A stretch of DNA of 60,000 nucleotides from Nematostella vectensis (taxonomy: Eukaryota > Cnidaria > Anthozoa > Actiniaria > Edwardsiidae). Below, piece after piece: positions 13,401 through 25,400 of the stretch. The stretch covers positions 4,153,681 to 4,213,680 of the forward strand of contig NC_064040.1 in NCBI RefSeq assembly GCF_932526225.1. The letters run 5' to 3'. The position numbers were made by a program, and so were the translations under genes. The notes under the pieces are model-generated. The model saw only the letters and a list, made by a program, of their open reading frames with translations. It made no database searches and was not told the DNA's origin. Within the stretch, counting starts at the first letter, position 1; every line of letters starts with the position of its first letter.

Positions 13401-16400
13401 CAGTGAAGTCAGATGGTCTTGCTTCTCTCTATTGAGCGTCACACTCAGTGAAGTCAGATGGTGTTGCTTCTCCCTATGGAGCGTCACACTCAGTGAAGTC
13501 AGATGGTCTTGCTTCCCTCTATGGAGTGTCACACTCAGTGAAGTCAGATGGTGTTGCTTCTCTCTATGGAGCGTCACACTCAGTGAAGTCAGATGGTGTT
13601 GCTTCTCTCTATGGAGCGTCACACTCAGTGAAGTCAGATGGTGTTGCTTCTCTCTATGGCGCGTCACACTCAGTGAAGTCAGATGGTGTTGCTTCTCTCT
13701 ATGGAGCGTCACACTCAGTGAAGTCAGATGGTGTTTCTTCTCTCTATGGAGCGTCAAACTCAGTGAAGTCAGATGGTGTTGCTTCTGTCTATGGAGCATC
13801 ACACTCAGTGAAGTCAGATGGTCTTGCTTCCCTCTATGGAGTGTCACACTCAGTGAAGTCAGATGGTCTTGCTTCTCCCTATGGAGCGTCACACTCAGTG
13901 AAGTCAGATGGTCTTGCTTCCCTCTATGGAGTGTCACACTCAGTGAAGTCAGATGGTGTTTCTTCTCTCTATGGCGCGTCACACTCAGTGAAGTCAGATG
14001 GTGTTGCTTCTCTCTATGGAGCGTCACACTCAGTGAAGTCAGATGGTCTTGCTTCTCCCTATGGAGTGTCACACTCAGTGAAGTCAGATGGTGTTGCTTC
14101 TCTCTATGGAGCGTCACACTCAGTGAAGTTAGATGGTCTTGCTTCTCTCTATGGAGCGTCACACTCAGTGAAGTCAGATGGTCTTGCTTCCCTCTATGGA
14201 GCGTCACACTCAGTGAAGTCAGATGGTGTTTCTTCTCTCTATGGCGCGTCACACTCAGTGAAGTCAGATGGTGTTGCTTCTCTCTATGGAGCGTCACACT
14301 CAGTGAAGTCAGATGGTCTTGCTTCTCCCTATGGAGTGTCACACTCAGTGAAGTCAGATGGTCTTGCTTCTCTCTATGGAGTGTCACACTCAGTGAAGTC
14401 AGATGGTGTTGCTTCTCCCTATGGAGCGTCACACTCAGTGAAGTCAGATGGTGTTGCTTCACTCTATGGAACGTCACACTCAGTGAAGTCAGATGGTCTT
14501 GCTTCTCTCTATTGAGCGTCACACTCAGTGAAGTCAGATGGTGTTGCTTCTCCCTATGGAGCGTCACACTCAGTGAAGTCAGATGGTGTTGCTTCTCTCT
14601 ATGGCGCGTCACACTCAGTGAAGTCAGATGGTGTTGCTTCTCTCTATGGAGCGTCACACTCAGTGAAGTCAGATGGTGTTTCTTCTCTCTATGGAGCGTC
14701 AAACTCAGTGAAGTCAGATGGTGTTGCTTCTGTCTATGGAGCATCACACTCAGTGAAGTCAGATGGTCTTGCTTCCCTCTATGGAGTGTCACACTCAGTG
14801 AAGTCAGATGGTCTTGCTTCTCCCTATGGAGCGTCACACTCAGTGAAGTCAGATGGTCTTGCTTCCCTCTATGGAGTGTCACACTCAGTGAAGTCAGATG
14901 GTGTTTCTTCTCTCTATGGCGCGTCACACTCAGTGAAGTCAGATGGTGTTGCTTCTCTCTATGGAGCGTCACACTCAGTGAAGTCAGATGGTCTTGCTTC
15001 TCCCTATGGAGTGTCACACTCAGTGAAGTCAGATGGTGTTGCTTCTCTCTATGGAGCGTCACACTCAGTGAAGTTAGATGGTCTTGCTTCTCTCTATGGA
15101 GCGTCACACTCAGTGAAGTCAGATGGTCTTGCTTCCCTCTATGGAGCGTCACACTCAGTGAAGTCAGATGGTGTTGCTTCTCTCTATGGAGCTTTGCACC
15201 CAGTGAAGTCAGATGGTCTTGCTTCTTTCTATGGCGCGTCACACTCAGTGAAGTCAGATGGTCTTGCTTCTCCCTATGGAGTGTCACACTCAGTGAAGTC
15301 AGATGGTCTTGCTTCTCTCTATGGAGCTTTGCACCCAGTGAAGTCAGATGGTGTTTCTTCTCTCTATGGCGCGTCACACTCAGTGAAGTCAGATGGTCTT
15401 GCTTCTCTATGGAGCGTCACACTCAGTGAAGTCAGATGGTCTTGCTTCTCCCTATGGAGTGTCACACTCAGTGAAGTCAGATGGTCTTGCTTCTCTCTAT
15501 GGAGCGTCACACTCAGTGAAGTCAGATGGTGTTGCTTCCCTCTATGGAGCGTCACACTCAGTGAAGTCAGATGGTCTTGCTTCTCTCTATGGAGCTTTGC
15601 ACCCAGTGAAGTCAGATGGTCTTGCTTCTCTCTATGGAGCGTCACACTCAGTGAAGTCAGATGGTCTTGCTTCTCTCTATGGAGCTTTGTACCCAGTGAA
15701 GTCAGATGGTCTTGCTTCTCTCTATGGAGCGTCACACTCAGTGAAGTCAGATGGTCTTGCTTCTCTCTATGGAGCTTTGTACCCAGTGAAGTCAGATGGT
15801 CTTGCTTCTCTCTATGGAGCGACACACTCAGTGAAGTCAGATGGTGTTGCTTCCCTCTATTGAACGTCACACTCAGTGAAGTCAGATGGTGTTTCTTCTC
15901 TCTATGGAGCGTCACACTCAGTGAAGTCAGATGGTCTTGCTTCCCTCTATGGAGCGTCACACTCAGTGAAGTCAGATGGTGTTTCTTCTCTCTATGGAGC
16001 GTCACACTCAGTGAAGTTAGATGGTCTTGCTTCTCTCTATGGAGCGTCACACTCAGTGAAGTCAGATGGTCTTGCTTTTCTCTATGGAGCTTTGCACCCA
16101 GTGAAGTCAGATGGTCTTGCTTCTTTCTATGGCGCGTCACACTCAGTGAAGTCAGATGGTCTTGCTTCTCTCTATGGAGCTTTGCACCCAGTGAAGTCAG
16201 ATGGTCTTGCTTCTTTCTATGGCGCGTCACACTCAGTGAAGTCAGATGGTCTTGCTTCTCTCTATGGAGCTTTGCACCCAGTGAAGTCAGATGGTCTTGC
16301 TTCTCTCTATGGAGCTTTGTACCCAGTGAAGTCAGATGGTCTTGCTTCTCTCTATGGAGCTTTGCACCCAGTGAAGACAGATGGTGTTTCTTCTCTCTAT

Positions 16401-19400
16401 GGAGCGTCAAACTCAGTGAAGTCAGATGGTGTTGCTTCTCCCTATGGAGCGTCACACTCAGTGAAGTCAGATGGTCTTGCTTCCCTCTATGGAGTGTCAC
16501 ACTCAGTGAAGTCAGATGGTCTTGCTTCCCTCTATGGAGCGTCACACTCAGTGAAGTCAGATGGTCTTGCTTCCCTCTATGGAGCGTCACACTCAGTGAA
16601 GTCAGATGGTGTTGCTTCTCTCTATGGAGCGTCACACTCAGTGAAGTTAGATGGTCTTGCTTCTCTCTATGGAGCTTTGCACCCAGTGAAGTCAGATGGT
16701 CTTGCTTCTCTCTATGGAGCGTCACACTCAGTGAAGTCAGATGGTCTTGCTTCTCTCTATGGAGCTTTGTACCCAGTGAAGTCAGATGGTCTTGCTTCTC
16801 TCTATGGAGCTTTGCACCCAGTGAAGACAGATGGTGTTTCTTCTGTCTATGGAGCGTCAAACTCAGTGAAGTCAGATGGTGTTGCTTCTCCCTATGGAGC
16901 GTCACACTCAGTGAAGTCAGATGGTCTTGCTTCCCTCTATGGAGTGTCACACTCAGTGAAGTCAGATGGTCTTGCTTCCCTTTATGGAGCGTCACACTCA
17001 GTGAAGTCAGATGGTCTTGCTTCCCTCTATGGAGCGTCACACTCAGTGAAGTCAGATGGTCTTGCTTCCCTCTATGGAGCGTCACACTCAGTGAAGTCAG
17101 ATGGTCTTGCTTCCCTCTATGAATCGTCACACTCAGTGAAGTCAGATGGTCTTGCTTCCCTCTATGGAGTGTCAAACTCAGTGAAGTCAGATGGTGTTGC
17201 TTCTCTCTATGGAGCGTCACACTCAGTGAAGTCAGATGGTCTTGCTTCCCTCTATGGAGCATCACACTCAGTGAAGTCAGATGGTCTTGCTTCTCCCTAT
17301 GGAGTGTCACACTCAGTGAAGTCAGATGGTCTTGCTTCTCTCTATGGAGTGTCACACTCAGTGAAGTCAGATGGTGTTGCTTCTCCCTATGGAGCGTCAC
17401 ACTCAGTGAAGTCAGATGGTGTTGCTTCACTCTATGGAACGTCACACTCAGTGAAGTCAGATGGTCTTGCATCTCTCTATGGAGCGTCACACTCAGTGAA
17501 GTCAGATGGTGTTGCTTCTCTCTATGGAGCGTCACACTCAGTGAAGTCAGATGGTGTTGCTTCTCTCTATGGCGCGTCACACTCAGTGAAGTCAGATGGT
17601 GTTGCTTCTCTCTATGGAGCGTCACACTCAGTGAAGTCAGATGGTGTTTCTTCTCTCTATGGAGCGTCAAACTCAGTGAAGTCAGATGGTGTTGCTTCTG
17701 TCTATGGAGCATCACACTCAGTGAAGTCAGATGGTCTTGCTTCCCTCTATGGAGTGTCACACTCAGTGAAGTCAGATGGTCTTGCTTCTCCCTATGGAGC
17801 GTCACACTCAGTGAAGTCAGATGGTCTTGCTTCCCTCTATGGAGTGTCACACTCAGTGAAGTCAGATGGTGTTTCTTCTCTCTATGGCGCGTCACACTCA
17901 GTGAGGTCAGATGGTGTTGCTTCTCCCTATGGCGCGTCACACTCAGTGAAGTCAGATGGTGTTGCTTCTCTCTATGGAGCGTCACACTCAGTGAAGTTAG
18001 ATGGTCTTGCTTCTCTCTATGGAGCGTCACACTCAGTGAAGTCAGATGGTCTTGCTTCCCTCTATGGAGCGTCACACTCAGTGAAGTCAGATGGTGTTGC
18101 TTCTCTCTATGGAGCTTTGCACCCAGTGAAGTCAGATGGTCTTGCTTCTTTCTATGGCGCGTCACACTCAGTGAAGTCAGATGGTCTTGCTTCTCCCTAT
18201 GGAGTGTCACACTCAGTGAAGTCAGATGGTCTTGCTTCTCTCTATGGAGCTTTGCACCCAGTGAAGTCAGATGGTGTTTCTTCTCTCTATGGCGCGTCAC
18301 ACTCAGTGAAGTCAGATGGTCTTGCTTCTCCCTATGGAGCGTCACACTCAGTGAAGTCAGATGGTCTTGCTTCTCCCTATGGAGTGTCACACTCAGTGAA
18401 GTCAGATGGTCTTGCTTCTCTCTATGGAGCGTCACACTCAGTGAAGTCAGATGGTGTTGCTTCCCTCTATGGAGCGTCACACTCAGTGAAGTCAGATGGT
18501 CTTGCTTCTCTCTATGGAGCTTTGCACCCAGTGAAGTCAGATGGTCTTGCTTCTCTCTATGGAGCGTCACACTCAGTGAAGTCAGATGGTCTTGCTTCTC
18601 TCTATGGAGCTTTGTACCCAGTGAAGTCAGATGGTCTTGCTTCTCTCTATGGAGCGTCACACTCAGTGAAGTCAGATGGTCTTGCTTCTCTCTATGGAGC
18701 TTTGTACCCAGTGAAGTCAGATGGTCTTGCTTCTCTCTATGGAGCGTCACACTCAGTGAAGTCAGATAATCTTGCTTCTCTCTATTGAGCGTCATACTCA
18801 GTGAAGTCAGATGGTCTTGCTTCACTCTATGGAACGTCACACTCAGTGAAATCAGATGGTCTTGCATCTCTCTATGGAGCGTCACACTCAGTGAGGTCAG
18901 ATGGTGTTGCTTCTCCCTATGGCGCGTCACACTCAGTGAAGTCAGATGGTGTTTCTTCTCTCTATGGAGCGTCACACTCAGTGAAGTCAGATGGTGTTGC
19001 TTCTCTCTATGGCGCGTCACACTCAGTGAAGTCAGATGGTGTTTCTTCTCTCTATGGAGCGTCACACTCAGTGAAGTCAGATGGTGTTTCTTCTCTCTAT
19101 GGAGCGTCACACTCAGTGAAGTCAGATGGTGTTTCTTCTCTCTATGGAGCGTCACACTCAGTGAAGTCAGATGGTGTTTCTTCTCCCTATGGAGCGTCAC
19201 ACTCAGTGAAGTCAGATGGTGTTTCTTCTCTCCATGGAGTTTCACACTCAGTGAAGTCAGATGGTCTTGCATCTCTCTATGGAGCGTCACACTCAGTGAA
19301 GTCAGATGGTCTTGCTTCTGTCTATGGAGCGTCACACTCAGTGAAGTCAGATGGTGTTTCTTCTCCCTATGGACCGTCACACTCAGTGAAGTCAGATGGT

Positions 19401-22400
19401 CTTGCTTCTCTCTATGGAGCGTCACACTCAGTGAAGTCAGATGGTCTTGCTTCTCTCTATTGAGCGTCACACTCAGTGAAGTCAGATGGTGTTGCTTCTC
19501 CCTATGGAGCGTCACACTCAGTGAAGTCAGATGGTCTTGCTTCCCTCTATGGAGTGTCACACTCAGTGAAGTCAGATGGTGTTGCTTCTCCCTATGGACC
19601 GTCACACTCAGTGAAGTCAGATGGTCTTGCTTCTCTCTATGGAGCTTTGTACCCAGTGAAGTCAGATGGTCTTGCTTCTCTCTATGGAGCGTCACACTCA
19701 GTGAAGTCAGATGGTCTTGCTTCTCTCTATGGAGCTTTGTACCCAGTGAAGTCAGATGGTCTTGCTTCTCTCTATGGAGCGACACACTCAGTGAAGTCAG
19801 ATGGTGTTGCTTCCCTCTATTGAACGTCACACTCAGTGAAGTCAGATGGTGTTTCTTCTCTCTATGGAGCGTCACACTCAGTGAAGTCAGATGGTCTTGC
19901 TTCCCTCTATGGAGCGTCACACTCAGTTAAGTCAGATGGTGTTTCTTCTCTCTATGGAGCGTCACACTCAGTGAAGTTAGATGGTCTTGCTTCTCTCTAT
20001 GGAGCGTCACACTCAGTGAAGTCAGATGGTCTTGCTTCTCTCTATGGAGCTTTGCACCCAGTGAAGTCAGATGGTCTTGCTTCTTTCTATGGCGCGTCAC
20101 ACTCAGTGAAGTCAGATGGTCTTGCTTCTCTCTATGGAGCTTTGCACCCAGTGAAGTCAGATGGTCTTGCTTCTTTCTATGGCGCGTCACACTCAGTGAA
20201 GTCAGATGGTCTTGCTTCTCTCTATGGAGCTTTGCACCCAGTGAAGTCAGATGGTCTTGCTTCTCTCTATGGAGCTTTGTACCCAGTGAAGTCAGATGGT
20301 CTTGCTTCTCTCTATGGAGCTTTGCACCCAGTGAAGACAGATGGTGTTTCTTCTCTCTATGGAGCGTCAAACTCAGTGAAGTCAGATGGTGTTGCTTCTC
20401 CCTATGGAGCGTCACACTCAGTGAAGTCAGATGGTCTTGCTTCCCTCTATGGAGTGTCACACTCAGTGAAGTCAGATGGTCTTGCTTCCCTCTATGGAGC
20501 GTCACACTCAGTGAAGTCAGATGGTCTTGCTTCCCTCTATGGAGCGTCACACTCAGTGAAGTCAGATGGTGTTGCTTCTCTCTATGGAGCGTCACACTCA
20601 GTGAAGTTAGATGGTCTTGCTTCTCTCTATGGAGCTTTGCACCCAGTGAAGTCAGATGGTCTTGCTTCTCTCTATGGAGCGTCACACTCAGTGAAGTCAG
20701 ATGGTCTTGCTTCTCTCTATGGAGCTTTGTACCCAGTGAAGTCAGATGGTCTTGCTTCTCTCTATGGAGCTTTGCACCCAGTGAAGACAGATGGTGTTTC
20801 TTCTCTCTATGGAGCGTCAAACTCAGTGAAGTCAGATGGTGTTGCTTCTCCCTATGGAGCGTCACACTCAGTGAAGTCAGATGGTCTTGCTTCCCTCTAT
20901 GGAGTGTCACACTCAGTGAAGTCAGATGGTCTTGCTTCCCTTTATGGAGCGTCACACTCAGTGAAGTCAGATGGTCTTGCTTCCCTCTATGGAGCGTCAC
21001 ACTCAGTGAAGTCAGATGGTCTTGCTTCCCTCTATGGAGCGTCACACTCAGTGAAGTCAGATGGTCTTGCTTCCCTCTATGGATCGTCACACTCAGTGAA
21101 GTCAGATGGTCTTGCTTCCCTCTATGGAGTGTCACACTCAGTGAAGTCAGATGGTGTTGCTTCTCTCTATGGAGCGTCACACTCAGTGAAGTCAGATGGT
21201 CTTGCTTCCCTCTATGGAGCATCACACTCAGTGAAGTCAGATGGTCTTGCTTCTCCCTATGGAGTGTCACACTCAGTGAAGTCAGATGGTCTTGCTTCTC
21301 TCTATGGAGTGTCACACTCAGTGAAGTCAGATGGTGTTGCTTCTCCCTATGGAGCGTCACACTCAGTGAAGTCAGATGGTGTTGCTTCACTCTATGGAAC
21401 GTCACACTCAGTGAAGTCAGATGGTCTTGCATCTCTCTATGGAGCGTCACACTCAGTGAAGTCAGATGGTGTTGCTTCTCTCTATGGAGCGTCACACTCA
21501 GTGAAGTCAGATGGTGTTGCTTCTCTCTATGGCGCGTCACACTCAGTGAAGTCAGATGGTGTTGCTTCTCTCTATGGAGCTTTGCACCCAGTGAAGTCAG
21601 ATGGTCTTGCTTCTTTCTATGGCGCGTCACACTCAGTGAAGTCAGATGGTCTTGCTTCTCTCTATGGAGCTTTGCACCCAGTGAAGTCAGATGGTCTTGC
21701 TTCTTTCTATGGCGCGTCACACTCAGTGAAGTCAGATGGTCTTGCTTCTCTCTATGGAGCTTTGTACCCAGTGAAGTCAGATGGTCTTGCTTCTCTCTAT
21801 GGAGCTTTGCACCCAGTGAAGACAGATGGTGTTTCTTCTCTCTATGGAGCGTCAAACTCAGTGAAGTCAGATGGTGTTGCTTCTCCCTATGGAGCGTCAC
21901 ACTCAGTGAAGTCAGATGGTCTTGCTTCCCTCTATGGAGTGTCACACTCAGTGAAGTCAGATGGTCTTGCTTCCCTCTATGGAGCGTCACACTCAGTGAA
22001 GTCAGATGGTCTTGCTTCCCTCTATGGAGCGTCACACTCAGTGAAGTCAGATGGTGTTGCTTCTCTCTATGGAGCGTCACACTCAGTGAAGTTAGATGGT
22101 CTTGCTTCTCTCTATGGAGCTTTGCACCCAGTGAAGTCAGATGGTCTTGCTTCTCTCTATGGAGCGTCACACTCAGTGAAGTCAGATGGTCTTGCTTCTC
22201 TCTATGGAGCTTTGTACCCAGTGAAGTCAGATGGTCTTGCTTCTCTCTATGGAGCTTTGCACCCAGTGAAGACAGATGGTGTTTCTTCTCTCTATGGAGC
22301 GTCAAACTCAGTGAAGTCAGATGGTGTTGCTTCTCCCTATGGAGCGTCACACTCAGTGAAGTCAGATGGTCTTGCTTCCCTCTATGGAGTGTCACACTCA

Positions 22401-25400
22401 GTGAAGTCAGATGGTCTTGCTTCCCTTTATGGAGCGTCACACTCAGTGAAGTCAGATGGTCTTGCTTCCCCCTATGGAGCGTCACACTCAGTGAAGTCAG
22501 ATGGTCTTGCTTCCCTCTATGGAGCGTCACACTCAGTGAAGTCAGATGGTCTTGCTTCCCTCTATGGATCGTCACACTCAGTGAAATCAGATGGTGTTGC
22601 TTCTCTCTATGGAGCGTCACACTCAGTGAAGTCAGATGGTGTTGCTTCTCTCTATGGAGCGCCACACTCAGTGAAGTCAGATGGTGTTGCTTCTCTCTAT
22701 GGAGCGTCACACTCAGTGAAGTCAGATGGTCTTGCTTCCCTCTATGGATCGTCACACTCAGTGAAGTCAGATGGTCTTGCTTCCCTCTATGGAGTGTCAC
22801 ACTCAGTGAAGTCAGATGGTCTTGCTTCCCTCTATGGAGTGTCACACTCAGTGAAGTCAGATGGTCTTGCTTCTCTCTATGGAGCGTCACACTCAGGGAA
22901 GTCAGATGGTGTTGCTTCTGTCTATGGAGCGTCACACTCAGTGAAGTCAGATGGTGTTGCTTCTCTCTATGGAGCGTCACACTCAGTGAAGTCAGATGGT
23001 GTTGCTTCTCCCTATGGAGCGTCACACTCAGTGAAGTCAGATGGTGTTGCTTCTCCCTTTGGAGCGTCACACTCAGTGAAGTCAGATGGTGTTTCTTCTC
23101 TCTATGGAGCGTCACACTCAGTGAAGTCAGATGGTGTTGCTTCTCCCTATGGAGCGTCACACTCAGTGAAGTCAGATGGTGTTGCTTCTCCCTATGGAGC
23201 GTCCCACTGAGTGAAGTCAGATGGTGTTGCTTCTCCCTATGGAGTGTCACACTCAGTGAAGTCAGATGGTCTTGCTTCCCTCTATGGAGCGTCACACTCA
23301 GTGAAGTCATATGGGGTTGCTTCTCTCTATGGAGCGTCACACTCAGTGAAGTCAGTTGGTCTTGCTTCCCTCTATGGAGCATCACACTCAGTGAAGTCAG
23401 ATGGTCTTGCTTCCCTCTATGGATCGTCACACTCAGTGAAGTCAGATGGTGTTTCTTCTCTCTATGGAGCGTCACACTCAGTGAAGTCAGATGGTGTTGC
23501 TTCTCTCTATGGAGCGCCACACTCAGTGAAGTCAGATGGTGTTGCTTCTCTCTATGGAGCGTCACACTCAGTGAAGTCAGATGGTCTTGCTTCCCTCTAT
23601 GGATCGTCACACTCAGTGAAGTCAGATGGTCTTGCTTCCCTCTATGGAGTGTCACACTCAGTGAAGTCAGATGGTCTTGCTTCCCTCTATGGAGTGTCAC
23701 ACTCAGTGAAGTCAGATGGTCTTGCTTCCCTCTATGGAGTGTCACACTCAGTGAAGTCAGATGGTCTTGCTTCTCTCTATGGAGCGTCACACTCAGGGAA
23801 GTCAGATGGTGTTGCTTCTGTCTATGGAGCGTCACACTCAGTGAAGTCAGATGGTGTTGCTTCTCTCTATGGAGCGTCACACTCAGTGAAGTCAGATGGT
23901 GTTGCTTCTCCCTATGGAGCGTCACACTCAGTGAAGTCAGATGGTGTTGCTTCTCCCTTTGGAGCGTCACACTCAGTGAAGTCAGATGGTGTTTCTTCTC
24001 TCTATGGAGCGTCACACTCAGTGAAGTCAGATGGTGTTGCTTCTCCCTATGGAGCGTCACACTCAGTGAAGTCAGATGGTGTTGCTTCTCCCTATGGAGC
24101 GTCCCACTGAGTGAAGTCAGATGGTGTTGCTTCTCCCTATGGAGTGTCACACTCAGTGAAGTCAGATGGTCTTGCTTCCCTCTATGGAGCGTCACACTCA
24201 GTGAAGTCATATGGGGTTGCTTCTCTCTATGGAGCGTCACACTCAGTGAAGTCAGTTGGTCTTGCTTCCCTCTATGGAGCATCACACTCAGTGAAGTCAG
24301 ATGGTCTTGCTTCCCTCTATGGATCGTCACACTCAGTGAAGTCAGATGGTGTTTCTTCTCTCTATGGAGCGTCACACTCAGTGAAGTCAGATGGTGTTGC
24401 TTCTCCCTATGGAGCGTCACACTCAGTGAAGTCAGATGGTGTTGCTTCTCCCTATGGAGCGTCACACTCAGTGAAGTCAGATGGTGTTACTTCTCTCTAT
24501 GGAGCGTCACACTCAGTGAAGTCAGATGGTGTTGCTTCTCCCTATGGAGCGTCACACTCAGTGAAGTCAGATGGTGTTGCTTCTCCCTATGGAGCGTCCC
24601 ACTGAGTGAAGTCAGATGGTGTTGCTTCTCTCTATGGAGCTTTGCACCCAGTGAAGTCAGATAGCGTTGCTTCTCTCTATGGAGCGTCACACTCAGTGAA
24701 GTCAGGTGGTGTTGCTTCTCCCTATGGAGCGTCACACTCAGTGAAGTCAGTTGGTCTTGCTTCCCTCTATGGAGTGTCACACTCAGTGAAGTCAGATGGT
24801 GTTGCTTCCCTCTATGGAGCTTTGCACCCAGTGAAGTCAAATGGTCTTGCTTCTCGCTATGGAGTTTCACACTCTGTGATGTCAGATGGCAAATCACAAG
24901 TGTGCATTTATATTTAATTGTGAAACATTTACATTTTTGTCTACCAGTTTCCATGAGAATCGACAAAGGGGCAGCAAAGAGATTTGTCAAAAGTGCATTA
25001 TGGCAACCCACATCTAGTAAGTACTTTACTAAAATCTAAATCAATACTTAATTTTCAAAGTCTGCACCATCTAAATGCCAAGGGTTTTATTTTGCAAAGA
25101 GCCGATCAAAGTCCCCAAAGGATTGTGCACAACAGTGGCGTAGCCAGGGGGTGGCCCCCCTTTTAGCAGCCAAAAATACAGTAAATGTATGAGACATTAT
25201 CTAAAATACAGGAGAAAATTCCTTGAAAGTCCCTTTTGGGGCCCCTCCTGTAAAAAATCCTGCCTACACTGCTGCACAATGAGGCATTAAACTTTGTGCT
25301 GGCATTCAGCCTGAGGTAGCTGGGGTTTTAAACTGGCCATCGTTTGTTGTGTTTTCTATCGTAGATGAAGACAAGGGAAAAGATGATAGTAAAACCAGTA

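Noticed and set aside
5333-24890. CRISPR-like or phage-type repeat array
   Set aside because: Units are contiguous with no unique spacers, and the genome is clearly eukaryotic with spliced genes.
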